Assembly: GCA_046566065.1 (NCBI GenBank)
Contig: JBKHXK010000011.1
Location: 5,300-69,299, forward strand
Direction of reading: 5' to 3'
DNA: 64,000 bases
From: MB1-2 sp046566065
GTDB lineage: Bacteria > Actinomycetota > CADDZG01 > WHSQ01
Shown: in pieces, positions 33,975 through 41,937 of the stretch
Layout of the letters: every line of letters starts with the position of its first letter
Position numbering within the stretch: position 1 is the first letter of the stretch
The notes under the pieces: model-generated
What the model was told of the DNA's origin: nothing
Databases searched by the model: none
What the model saw: the letters and a program-made list of their open reading frames with translations, nothing else
Position numbers and translations under genes: made by a program

Positions 33975-34763
33975 GTGGTCCATGAGGTGAAGACCGACGT
34001 CTTCGAAGGGCCGATCGACCTCCTCCTTCAGCTGATCACGCGCCAGCGCGTCGATATCTACGAGGTGTCCCTGTCGGCCATAACCGAGGAGTACCTGAAG
34101 GTGCTCGACTCGCTGGACGACCTGGACCTCGAGGCCGCCACGGGCTTCCTGGTCGTGGCGGCAACCCTCTTGGAGCTCAAGTCGGCTCGGCTCCTGCCCA
34201 GCGCCTCCTCCGAGGAAGCCGACCCCCGCCTGCTGGAGGAGCGCGATCTTCTCCTCGCGAAGCTCGTGGAGCTTTCGACCTTCCGGGAAGCCGGGGCGTG
34301 GCTATCGAGCGAGTTGGCGGCGGGAGAGGGATTCATGGGCAGGGTCGTGGGGCTCGAGCCCCACCTGATGGAGTTGGTTCCGGACCCGCTCGAGGGCCTT
34401 ACCGGCGACCACCTCGCTCGGGCGGCGGCGAGGGCCTTGGCCCCCAAACCCGTGATCGAGCTCGACACCTCCCACGTGACCCCGGTGACCGAGTCCGTCC
34501 GAGACGCCATCGAGGAGCTCGGGAGATCCCTCCAGGCTCAGAGACGAGCGGCGTTCCGGGACCTATGCGGGCCCGGCCGAACCAGGCTGCAGGTGATAGT
34601 CCGCTTCCTCGCTCTGCTCGAGCTCTTCAAGGCGGGGGCGGTGGACCTCACCCAGGGGGATCGCTTCGGCGAGATCGAGGCGTCCTGGACGGGGGAGGTC
34701 GAAGCCGACCTGGTCGTGGCAGAGGTTGACGAATACAGCGTCGACAGTGGAGGTATCTCATGA
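33975..34763 (+). CDS. scpA: Segregation and condensation protein A
   Basis: 262-residue kleisin. N-terminal domain VFEGPIDLLLQLITRQRVDIYEVSLS and AITEEYLKVLDSLDDLDLE bind the SMC neck; the C-terminal winged helix (VIVRFLALLELFKAGAVDL) binds the SMC head. It joins SMC and ScpB in chromosome condensation. GTG 33975 has AGGAGA 5 nt upstream. It overlaps scpB (ATGA). No smc gene is in the window. Confidence 0.93.
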   Translation: MVHEVKTDVFEGPIDLLLQLITRQRVDIYEVSLSAITEEYLKVLDSLDDLDLEAATGFLVVAATLLELKSARLLPSASSEEADPRLLEERDLLLAKLVELSTFREAGAWLSSELAAGEGFMGRVVGLEPHLMELVPDPLEGLTGDHLARAAARALAPKPVIELDTSHVTPVTESVRDAIEELGRSLQAQRRAAFRDLCGPGRTRLQVIVRFLALLELFKAGAVDLTQGDRFGEIEASWTGEVEADLVVAEVDEYSVDSGGIS

Positions 34764-35323
34764 GCCCATCCGAGCCGAAGATCGCCGAGTCCATCCTCCT
34801 CCTCGCCGACGAGCCCGTTCCCGCGGGCCTCATCGCCGAGGTCCTCGAGCGCTCCGCCGCGGACGTCCAGCAGATGCTGGAGGACCTGGCTGCGGACTAC
34901 GCGCGCTCCGATCGTGGCTTCGTGCTGAGAGAGAGCGCATCGGGGTGGCGGCTCTACACCAGTCCGGATTGCTCGCCCTGGTTGGAGCGGTTCGTTCTCG
35001 GGCATCGGCAAGGCCGGCTGTCGGGAGCGGCGCTGGAGGTGCTGGCCATCGTGGCCTACAAACAGCCGGTCTCGCGCGCCGAGATCGCCGAGATCCGCGG
35101 CGTGGACTCCGATCGTGTCGTGAAGACCCTCCTCCAGAGGGAGCTGATCGTGGAGTCGGGGAGAGAGATGGCCCCCGGCTCGCCGACATTGTTCTCGGTC
35201 AGTGACTCCTTCCTGGAGCGGATGGGACTCAGGGGGGTCGAGGACCTCCCACCTCTGGTCGGGTTCATGCCCGACGCCGAGGCCGTGGCCGACATGGAGG
35301 CCAAGCTCTCCCCAGGCGCGTGA
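34760..35323 (+). CDS. scpB: Segregation and condensation protein B
   Basis: 187 residues: two winged-helix domains, with KIAESILLLADEPVPAGLI at the start and the family motif GAALEVLAIVAYKQPVSRAE followed by IRGVDSDRVVKTLL. It dimerises and stabilises ScpA on SMC. Overlaps scpA (ATGA) and rluB (GTGA), so the three are translated together, as in mycobacteria. Confidence 0.93.
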   Translation: MSPSEPKIAESILLLADEPVPAGLIAEVLERSAADVQQMLEDLAADYARSDRGFVLRESASGWRLYTSPDCSPWLERFVLGHRQGRLSGAALEVLAIVAYKQPVSRAEIAEIRGVDSDRVVKTLLQRELIVESGREMAPGSPTLFSVSDSFLERMGLRGVEDLPPLVGFMPDAEAVADMEAKLSPGA

Positions 35324-36048
35324 CACAGGAGCAAGGCGAGCGCCTTCAGAAGGTTCTGAGCAGGGCCGGGGTCGCCTCTCGCCGAGCCGTCGAGGAGATG
35401 ATCCGCGCCGGACGGATCAAGGTCAACGGCACCAGAGCCGAGCTCGGACAGCGGATCCACCCGTCTAAAGATGTAGTACAGGTTGATGGTTCGCGCGTTC
35501 CCCTGCAGGAGGATCTCGTGCACTACATCCTGAACAAGCCCGCGGGGGTCGTCTCGACCGCCGACGATCCCGAGGGCCGTCCCACCGTGATCGAGTTCGT
35601 GGACCCCGCGGCCCGGGTGTGGCCCGTCGGCCGCCTGGACCTCGATTCCGAGGGGCTGATCATCCTCACCAACGACGGGGAGCTCACCCACCACCTGACC
35701 CACCCCAGCTACGAGGTCCCGAAGACCTACGTGGTGGAGGTGGAGGGGAGCCTCGCCCCCCGCACGGCTCGGCTGCTCGCTCGGGGGATCGACCTGGACG
35801 ATGGGCCCACGGCTCCGGCCGAAGTCCGCGTCCTGGAGAGGGCGGCGCGGGGGAGCGTGGTCGAGATGGTCCTCAGCGAGGGACGCAACCGCCAGGCCAG
35901 GCGCATGCTCGAGGCGGTGGGGCACCCGGTCCGGCGACTCGTCAGAACGGCGATCGGTCCCCTTAAGCTGGGACGGCTGAAACCCGGGGCGCATCGCAGG
36001 CTCAATCCGGCCGAGGTCGCGGAGCTCTACCGGGCCTCCGGGCTGTAG
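35320..36048 (+). CDS. rluB: Pseudouridine synthase RluB/RsuA family
   Basis: 242 residues: S4 domain (RLQKVLSRAGVASRRAVEEM) and the catalytic domain with the active-site Asp in GRLDLDSEGLIILTNDG, plus EGRNRQARRMLEAVGHPV near the end. It modifies 23S or 16S rRNA uridines. A patch of AT-rich codons (35463-35492) stands out from its GC-rich context. Confidence 0.92.
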   Translation: MTQEQGERLQKVLSRAGVASRRAVEEMIRAGRIKVNGTRAELGQRIHPSKDVVQVDGSRVPLQEDLVHYILNKPAGVVSTADDPEGRPTVIEFVDPAARVWPVGRLDLDSEGLIILTNDGELTHHLTHPSYEVPKTYVVEVEGSLAPRTARLLARGIDLDDGPTAPAEVRVLERAARGSVVEMVLSEGRNRQARRMLEAVGHPVRRLVRTAIGPLKLGRLKPGAHRRLNPAEVAELYRASGL

Positions 36049-36049
36049 C

Positions 36050-36103
36050 TACAAGTCGACAAAGCGACGGATCGAGATGTGGCGATAAGTCGACATGTCG
36101 ACT
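36050..36103. repeat. Tetramer-phased arrays 6 and 7, after rluB
   Basis: Array 6 (36050-36073) is TACA AGTC GACA, one break, GACG GATC. Array 7 (36084-36103) is GATA AGTC GACA TGTC GACT, shifted by 2 in phase. Array 7 contains CGACATGTCG, a near-perfect inverted core. Both lie in the rluB-aroH gap. Confidence 0.65.
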
Positions 36104-36152
36104 GCTCCACCGGCACCCTCCGGGTCTGTGACCTGCGAGGACCGCGCCGGGC

Positions 36153-36188
36153 GACAAGTTGATATGTAGACAGATCGATGGATACACA
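36153..36188. repeat. Tetramer-phased array 8, upstream of aroH
   Basis: Nine unbroken NRYN tetramers, the longest run seen: GACA AGTT GATA TGTA, then GACA GATC GATG GATA and CACA. It ends at the AGGAGG ribosome site of aroH. Confidence 0.7.
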
Positions 36189-36198
36189 AGGAGGCAAG

Positions 36199-36567
36199 GT
36201 GACAAAGACGCTGCGGGCGTTGAGGGGAGCGACCAGCGTCGGATCGGATTCCGCCGAGGCCATCATCGAGGCCACCCGCGAGCTGCTCGAGGAGCTGCTG
36301 TCGCGTAACGGATCGACGACCGACGACCTGGTGAGCCTGGTGTTCACCGCTACCCCCGACCTCACCGCAGCCTTCCCCGCGGCCGCTGCGAGGGACCTGG
36401 GCATGGACGACGTCCCCCTGCTCTGCGCCACCGAGATCGCCGTCCCCGGAGCGACCCCTAGGATCGTGCGGGTGCTCGCCCACCTCTACACGGACAGGGC
36501 GCGCTCCGAGCTAGCCCACGTCTACCTTCGGGACGCGGCCGGCCTCCGCACCGACCTTCAAGAGTAA
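36199..36567 (+). CDS. aroH: Chorismate mutase, AroH type
   Basis: 122 residues. The AroH class signature is at the start (LRALRGATSVGSD then AIIEATRELLEELLSRNG) and C-terminal LAHVYLRDAAGLR (Arg and Tyr of the active site). It converts chorismate to prephenate, feeding the adjacent tyrA. ATG 36178 gives a longer frame, but GTG 36199 has AGGAGG at 4 nt and leaves the repeat array outside the gene; I chose GTG. Confidence 0.88.
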   Translation: MTKTLRALRGATSVGSDSAEAIIEATRELLEELLSRNGSTTDDLVSLVFTATPDLTAAFPAAAARDLGMDDVPLLCATEIAVPGATPRIVRVLAHLYTDRARSELAHVYLRDAAGLRTDLQE

Positions 36568-36573
36568 GGCTAA

Positions 36574-36585
36574 AGTAGATGGATA
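36574..36585. repeat. Short tetramer run at the aroH-tyrA junction
   Basis: AGTA GATG GATA in phase, covering the tyrA start codon. Only three units, so it may be chance. Confidence 0.35.
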
Positions 36586-37679
36586 AGGTTCTCTCGAAGG
36601 TGGCCGTCGTGGGCGCAGGGCTGATCGGAGGCTCGGTCGCTCTGGGTCTACGCGCTGCCGGCGTCGAGGTGGTCGGTTACGACCCGGACCCCGCCGCCCT
36701 CGAAGAGGGTCTGCGGCGGGGAGCGTTCACCTCGGCGGAGAGCGACCTGACAGAGGCGGTTGCGGATGCCCCTCTGGTCGTATTGGCCGCCCCGGTGGAC
36801 CGATTGGTGGCCACCGCGCAGGTCGTGGCCGCCTCGGTACCCGCAGAGGGGGTGGTAACCGACGTGGGGAGCGCCAAGTCCCGGGTGGTGGAAGGCTGCG
36901 AGGCCGTGCTCGGTTCTCGCTTCGTTGGCGGTCACCCGATGGCGGGATCCGAACGGCGGGGGATCGCTGCCGCCGACGCGAATCTCTTCGAAGAGGCTTG
37001 GTGGATCCTGACGCCTACGGCCGGTACCGCCTCACACGCCTACCGGACCGCTTCGCTGTTGGCCACCACGCTGGGGGCCCGGCCGATCGCTCTCGATCCC
37101 GATGGGCACGACCGCCTACTGGCCCAGGTCAGCCACCTGCCCCAGATCACGGCCAGCGCTCTGGTCGCCAGCGCGGTCGCCTCCCAGGAACGGGACAGCC
37201 ATCTGGGCCTGGCGGCGGCCGGTTTCCGGGACGTCACCCGCATCGCGGCGAGCGATCCCGGTCTGTGGGTGGCCATCCTTCAGGCCAACCGTGAAGCGGT
37301 ACTTGAGTCTTTGCGAGGGTTCCAGTCCGGGCTTCGGGAAGTGGAGGCCGCTCTGAGCGAGGAACGGTGGGACGAGCTGCGGGACTTCCTGTCGGGTGCG
37401 AGGGTCGCTCGGCTGGGGCTCTTCGGGAAACCCGAGCTCCACGACGTCGCCGTGGCGCTGTCGATGCCCGTCCTCGACCGGCCGGGGGTCCTCGCGGAGG
37501 TGACCACGGCCGCGGGCGCGCTCGGGGCGAACATCGAGGATCTCCGGATCGTCCACTCCACCGAGGGAGGTCGAGGCCGGCTCGAGTTGATCGTCGCGGG
37601 GGAGGGGCCGGCCCAGAAGCTCATGGATGCGTTGGTGGGCCTCGGTTATCACGTCGAGCGCAGCCGGGTCGACCCGTAG
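36579..37679 (+). CDS. tyrA: Prephenate dehydrogenase with C-terminal ACT domain
   Basis: 366 residues: Rossmann domain with VAVVGAGLIGGSVALGL (NAD site), the GGHPMAGSERRGI catalytic region and a helical dimer domain; from about residue 290 an ACT domain (VLDRPGVLAEVTTAAGALGANIEDL spans it in part) likely senses tyrosine. It oxidises prephenate to 4-hydroxyphenylpyruvate. Eleven bp separate it from aroH. Confidence 0.92.
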   Translation: MDKVLSKVAVVGAGLIGGSVALGLRAAGVEVVGYDPDPAALEEGLRRGAFTSAESDLTEAVADAPLVVLAAPVDRLVATAQVVAASVPAEGVVTDVGSAKSRVVEGCEAVLGSRFVGGHPMAGSERRGIAAADANLFEEAWWILTPTAGTASHAYRTASLLATTLGARPIALDPDGHDRLLAQVSHLPQITASALVASAVASQERDSHLGLAAAGFRDVTRIAASDPGLWVAILQANREAVLESLRGFQSGLREVEAALSEERWDELRDFLSGARVARLGLFGKPELHDVAVALSMPVLDRPGVLAEVTTAAGALGANIEDLRIVHSTEGGRGRLELIVAGEGPAQKLMDALVGLGYHVERSRVDP

Positions 37680-37714
37680 ATGAATCGATCTGTCGACAAA
37701 GTGACAAGTAGATG
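37667..37714. repeat. Tetramer-phased array 9, tyrA-aroA junction
   Basis: Eleven of twelve tetramers fit NRYN in one phase: GGTC GACC CGTA GATG, then AATC GATC TGTC GACA, one break (AAGT), then GACA AGTA GATG. It spans the tyrA stop and the aroA start. Confidence 0.7.
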
Positions 37715-39016
37715 AGGCGACCTCGCGGTTCGAGGGGGCTCGACCGACCGCTGACCGGCCAGGTCTCCGTGCCGGGCGACAAATCGATCACCCACCGCGC
37801 CCTGATACTGGCGGCGCTGGCCCGCGGCCGGTCCCTGGTCGCGCGCCCGAACACCGGAGACGATGTCGCCGCGACCGCAGCGATGCTCCGAGGTCTGGGG
37901 GCGGGATGCTCTCTCGACCTCGATAAGGGTCAAGCTCAAGTAGAAGGTTCCGGGATCGAGGGGCTCCGGGAGCCATCGAGTGTCCTGGACGCCGGGAACT
38001 CGGGGACCTCGCTCAGGTTGCTCGCCGGCGTCTGCGCGGGGCTCGGCGGTCTCAGCGTCCTGACCGGCGACGACTCTCTGCGTCGGCGCCCGATGCTGAG
38101 GGTGGTGGCTCCGCTGCGTCAGATGGGCGCCCGGGTGGACGGTCGCGACCACGGCAACCTGGCCCCTCTGGTCGTGAGGGGCGGAGGGCTGACCGGGATA
38201 GACGTCGACCTGCCCGTGGCCAGTGCCCAGGTCAAGTCGGCGCTGCTCCTGGCGGGGCTGGCGGCGCAAGGGACGACGGAGGTACGGGAGCCCGGGCCCA
38301 GCCGCGATCACACGGAGCGCATGCTGCGCTCGCTGGAGGTTCCGATCGAGCTCGGCGAGGGGTCGGTAGCTGTGCAGGGAGGCCACCAGCTCCCCTCCTT
38401 CCGAGCCGTGATCCCCGGCGACATCTCCTCGGCCATGTTCCTGATCGTCGCCGCGTCGATCGTCCCGGGATCGGACCTGACGATCACCGGGGTCGGTCTG
38501 AATCCCACGCGCACCGCGGCCCTGCAGGTCTTGCGATCCATGGGAGCCGACCTGCGGGAGACGATCGAGGGCGAGGAGCTCGGCGAACCCGTCGGGTCCG
38601 TGCGCGTGCGGCATTCCGAACTCAGGGGCGTAGAGGTCCCGCAAGCGATGGTGCCGGCCTTGATCGACGAGATCCCGGCCCTCGCGGTCGCCGCCACGCA
38701 AGCGGAGGGGGCAACGGTCTTCTCGGGGGTAGGGGAGCTTCGGGTCAAGGAATCCGATCGCATCGAAGCGATCGCGTCGGGTCTCCGCGCGATCGGGGGC
38801 CGGGTCGAGGTGTTCGACGACGGGTTCACGGTCCAAGGGCCGGTGGCTCTGGACGGGGGAGCCGTGGACTCGCAAGGCGATCATCGGATCGCGATGGCTT
38901 TCGCGGTGGCCGGCCTGATGGCGCGCTCGAAGGTGCGCGTGGAGCGGTGGAGCTGTGTCGACACGAGCTTCCCCGAGTTCCTCGATGTGATGGGCGAAGC
39001 GACGAGGAAGAAGTGA
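37712..39016 (+). CDS. aroA: 3-phosphoshikimate 1-carboxyvinyltransferase (EPSP synthase)
   Basis: 434 residues, full length. Family motifs are GDKSITHRALILAALARG, LDAGNSGTSLRLLAGV and LRVKESDRIEAIASGLRAIG. It joins shikimate-3-phosphate and PEP. Class I-type sequence at NSGTSLR. The AT-rich codon patch at 37921-37952 (GGT CAA GCT CAA GTA) is unusual. It overlaps cmk by one base (TGATG). Confidence 0.94.
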   Translation: MRRPRGSRGLDRPLTGQVSVPGDKSITHRALILAALARGRSLVARPNTGDDVAATAAMLRGLGAGCSLDLDKGQAQVEGSGIEGLREPSSVLDAGNSGTSLRLLAGVCAGLGGLSVLTGDDSLRRRPMLRVVAPLRQMGARVDGRDHGNLAPLVVRGGGLTGIDVDLPVASAQVKSALLLAGLAAQGTTEVREPGPSRDHTERMLRSLEVPIELGEGSVAVQGGHQLPSFRAVIPGDISSAMFLIVAASIVPGSDLTITGVGLNPTRTAALQVLRSMGADLRETIEGEELGEPVGSVRVRHSELRGVEVPQAMVPALIDEIPALAVAATQAEGATVFSGVGELRVKESDRIEAIASGLRAIGGRVEVFDDGFTVQGPVALDGGAVDSQGDHRIAMAFAVAGLMARSKVRVERWSCVDTSFPEFLDVMGEATRKK

Positions 39017-39666
39017 TGGTGATCGCTATCGATGGACCCGCCGGGGCCGGCAAGAGCTCCGTGGCCCGCGCAGTCGCCGAGCGGCTCGGGCTCAGGTACC
39101 TGGACACGGGCGCGATGTACCGCGCCCTGGGACTCGCGGTTCTCGACCGGGGGCTCGACCCTTCCGACCCCGGCGCGGTGGCCGCGGTCGCACACCGCGT
39201 CGACCTGCGGTTGGAGCGGGACGCCGTCCTCGTCGACGGCGTCGACGTCTCGGACAGGATCCGCACCGCGGACGTAACCAGAGCCGCGGCTCAGGTCGCG
39301 CAACACGAACGCGCGCGGGAGGTCCTGTTGCGGATCCAGAGGGACGCGGCCGGCAGGGGCGACGTCGTGATGGAGGGCCGCGACATCGGGACCACGGTGG
39401 TTCCGGACGCGGATCTGAAGATCTTCCTGACGGCCTCGCTACGGGAGCGGGCCCGTCGCCGCTGCAGGCAGCTCGGTCAGGAAGAGACCGCGGAGCGGAT
39501 GGCCGAGCTGGAGGCCTCGATCAAGGCCCGCGACGAAGCGGACCGGACCCGGGAGGTCTCCCCGTTGACCCAGGCACCCGACGCGGTCGTGATCGACACC
39601 ACCGGACTCGCCGAAGAAGACGTCATCGACCGGATCGGATCCCTCGCAGCAGAGCGGAGGAGATGA
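39016..39666 (+). CDS. cmk: Cytidylate kinase
   Basis: 216 residues. P-loop AIDGPAGAGKSSVARAVAE at the start, RYLDTGAMYRALGLA and the EGRDIGTTVVPDADLKIFL motif of bacterial CMP kinases. It phosphorylates CMP and dCMP. ATG 39016 overlaps the aroA stop and gives the standard N-terminus. It overlaps der (ATGA). Order rluB...cmk-der is as in mycobacteria. Confidence 0.93.
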   Translation: MVIAIDGPAGAGKSSVARAVAERLGLRYLDTGAMYRALGLAVLDRGLDPSDPGAVAAVAHRVDLRLERDAVLVDGVDVSDRIRTADVTRAAAQVAQHERAREVLLRIQRDAAGRGDVVMEGRDIGTTVVPDADLKIFLTASLRERARRRCRQLGQEETAERMAELEASIKARDEADRTREVSPLTQAPDAVVIDTTGLAEEDVIDRIGSLAAERRR

Positions 39667-41003
39667 CGATGGGGGCGGGGCCGGGCTTGCCCGTGGTGGC
39701 CGTGGTCGGTCGACCGAACGTAGGAAAGTCGTCGCTGGTCAACCGGGTGCTGCAGCGTCGGGAGGCGATCGTGCAGGAGATGCCCGGGGTCACGAGAGAC
39801 CGACGGGGATTCCTCGCCGAGTGGGCGGGTCGGCGCTTCGAGATCTTCGACACCGGCGGCCTGGAGCCGGGAGCCGAGGGGCTCGACGCACGCGTCGCGG
39901 AGCAAGCCCAGGTCGCCATCGAGATGGCCGACGTCATCGTTCTGGTCGTGGATGCGGTCGCAGGCCCCCTGGAGGACGACCATCTCGTCGCCGACGCGCT
40001 CCGGCGTTCGAACAAGCCGACGTTGGTAGTGGCCAACAAGGTCGACGACCCGAGGGACGAGCCGATGGCCGCAGCCTTCCACCGACTCGGTCTGGGAGAT
40101 CCGTATCCACTTTCCGCACTGCACGGTCGGGGCTCAGGTGATTTCCTGGAGGCGCTGGTCGCTCATCTCCCGGATACCCATGCGGCGGCCGACGATGCCT
40201 GGGCGTCTATCGCGGTGGTTGGCCGACCGAACGTCGGGAAGTCGTCGCTGCTGAACGCTCTGCTCGGAGAACAGCGATCGATCGTCGACTCCATCCCCGG
40301 AACCACGCGCGACCCGATCGACTCCTACCTGCGGCTCGACGAGGAGAGGACCTTGCGGGTGGTCGACACGGCCGGCATGCGACGCGAGGTTCAGATCAAG
40401 GACCCCGTGGAGTACTTCAGTTTCTTGCGCTCTCGTCAGACGCTGGGACGCGTCGATGCCGCGGTCCTGGTCATCGACGCGTCGGAGCACGTGACCGGTC
40501 ACGATCAGCGCATCGCTCAAGAGATCGTCGAGAGCGGGCGTGCCTGCGTGGTCGTGCTGAACAAATGGGATCTGGTGAAGGGGGAGGACACCGATCGTCA
40601 CAGGATGGAGCGCTTCATCCTGGAGCGCCTCCGTTTCCTCGACTGGGCCACGATCGTTCGCACCTCGGCCCGGACCGCCCGCGGGGTGCACCGGGTGCTG
40701 CCGGCGGTCATCGAAGCGGTCGGATCGCATCGCCGCCGCCTCCCGACCTCGGTGGTCAACAAGCTGATCGGCGACGCACAGGAGCGTCAGCCTCACCCGA
40801 GGGTGGGGGGCCGGGCCCATCGGATCCTGTACTCGGTCCAGGCAGAGACGGCCCCGCCGCGCTTCCTGATGTTCGCGACCGGCAAGCTCGAGCCCGGCTA
40901 CCTCCGTCACCTCGAGCACAGGATCAGGGAGGTGGAACCCTTCCGGGGGAGCCCTCTCGTGGTCGAGACCCGGATCAAGTCTAGACATGAACGTGAACCT
41001 TAG
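39663..41003 (+). CDS. der: Ribosome-associated GTPase Der (EngA)
   Basis: 446 residues with two tandem G domains, each with GRPNVGKSSL (G1), a DTGG/DTAG G3 and NK-D G4 (VANKVDDP; LNKWDLV), and a C-terminal KH-like domain. It acts in 50S assembly. The final codons (TCTAGACATGAACGTG) are AT-richer than the rest. Confidence 0.94.
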   Translation: MTMGAGPGLPVVAVVGRPNVGKSSLVNRVLQRREAIVQEMPGVTRDRRGFLAEWAGRRFEIFDTGGLEPGAEGLDARVAEQAQVAIEMADVIVLVVDAVAGPLEDDHLVADALRRSNKPTLVVANKVDDPRDEPMAAAFHRLGLGDPYPLSALHGRGSGDFLEALVAHLPDTHAAADDAWASIAVVGRPNVGKSSLLNALLGEQRSIVDSIPGTTRDPIDSYLRLDEERTLRVVDTAGMRREVQIKDPVEYFSFLRSRQTLGRVDAAVLVIDASEHVTGHDQRIAQEIVESGRACVVVLNKWDLVKGEDTDRHRMERFILERLRFLDWATIVRTSARTARGVHRVLPAVIEAVGSHRRRLPTSVVNKLIGDAQERQPHPRVGGRAHRILYSVQAETAPPRFLMFATGKLEPGYLRHLEHRIREVEPFRGSPLVVETRIKSRHEREP

Positions 41004-41069
41004 ATAAACTCTGGTCGAGAGGCGGGTCCTTCCTTCCGGCCCGCGACCAGCGCTGCCGCCCTCGGTGGC

Positions 41070-41149
41070 CGCTGATCGACCTATCCATGAGTCGACTTGC
41101 CGCTTTGTATATCTGTCTATCTGTCGACAAATAACCGTATCTGTACGCC
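41070..41149. repeat. Tetramer-phased arrays 10 and 11, upstream of tRNA-Pro
   Basis: Eighteen of twenty consecutive tetramers from 41070 to 41149 fit NRYN in a single phase: eight (41070-41101, including AGTC GACT), a break, seven (41106-41133, TATC TGTC TATC TGTC then GACA AATA), a break, then TATC TGTA CGCC. This is the longest array in the window and is fully non-coding. Confidence 0.78.
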
Positions 41150-41201
41150 CCCGCAGTAGCTATGATTCCGGCCCCGGTGGGTCGGCTCGATCCACCGTCG
41201 A

Positions 41202-41276
41202 CGGGACGTGGCGCAGCTTGGTTAGCGCACTGGTCTGGGGGACCAGGGGTCGCCGGTTCAAATCCGGCCGTCCCGA
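41202..41276 (+). tRNA. tRNA-Pro (GGG anticodon)
   Basis: Cloverleaf by hand: acceptor CGGGACG (41202-41208) with CGTCCCG (41269-41275), D stem GCGC/GCGC, anticodon stem CTGGT/ACCAG with loop CTGGGGG (41235-41241, anticodon GGG at 41237-41239), T stem GCCGG/CCGGC with loop TTCAAAT, discriminator A at 41276. CCA is not encoded. Confidence 0.93.
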
Positions 41277-41321
41277 CTCGAACGAGCGATAGAAGTTGCC
41301 GAAAGGGGGGCGGCCCGGTCA

Positions 41322-41936
41322 GTGGATCGAGATCCCGCGATCGCGCCGCCTGCGCCCGAGCCGGTCTCCACGACGAGGATCCTCACGGTTCCCAACATCC
41401 TGTCGTTCGTCAGGCTGGCCACCGTGCCGGTCTTCGTGTGGCTGTTCGTATCGGGCCGGGAGAACGCGGCCGTGATCCTGTACTTCGCAGGGGCCTGGAG
41501 CGACTTCTTCGACGGCTACATCGCGCGCAGGACGAACTCCGTGTCGGAGTTGGGCAAGCTCCTCGATCCCCTGGCCGACCGGATCTTCATCGCCGCACTG
41601 GTGGTAGCCCTGGTCGTTCGAGAGGTGCTTCCCTGGTGGCTCGCGCTCGCCATCGTCGGCCGCGACCTGCTGTTGCTCAGCTTGTTCCCCATCCTCGAGC
41701 GCCGCAAGATCGAGCGCATCGCGGTCAACAGGATGGGCAAGGCCGCGACCGCAACCCTCCTGTTCGGGTTGAGCCTTCTGGCTCTCTCCGAGACGAGCTT
41801 CCCGGGAGCCGGGTCGATGGATGCACCGGGGATCGTCGCGGTGGGTCTGGGCGCGATCCTGTACTGGGCAGCGACCTATCTGTATGGGCGGGAAGCCGTG
41901 AGGAAGTTGCGGGACCTGAGAGAGCCGGGGCGATGA
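41322..41936 (+). CDS. CDP-alcohol phosphatidyltransferase (PgsA-like)
   Basis: 204 residues, five to six membrane helices. The CDP-alcohol motif D-x2-D-G-x2-A-R-x8-G-x3-D-x3-D is present as SDFFDGYIARRTN...LGKLLDPLADR. It builds phosphatidylglycerophosphate or a related phospholipid at the membrane. In M. tuberculosis pgsA2 (Rv1822) holds the same position before gcvH, which supports the assignment; the exact acceptor alcohol is uncertain. GTG start with GGGGGG 11 nt upstream. Confidence 0.87.
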   Translation: MDRDPAIAPPAPEPVSTTRILTVPNILSFVRLATVPVFVWLFVSGRENAAVILYFAGAWSDFFDGYIARRTNSVSELGKLLDPLADRIFIAALVVALVVREVLPWWLALAIVGRDLLLLSLFPILERRKIERIAVNRMGKAATATLLFGLSLLALSETSFPGAGSMDAPGIVAVGLGAILYWAATYLYGREAVRKLRDLREPGR

Positions 41937-41937
41937 C

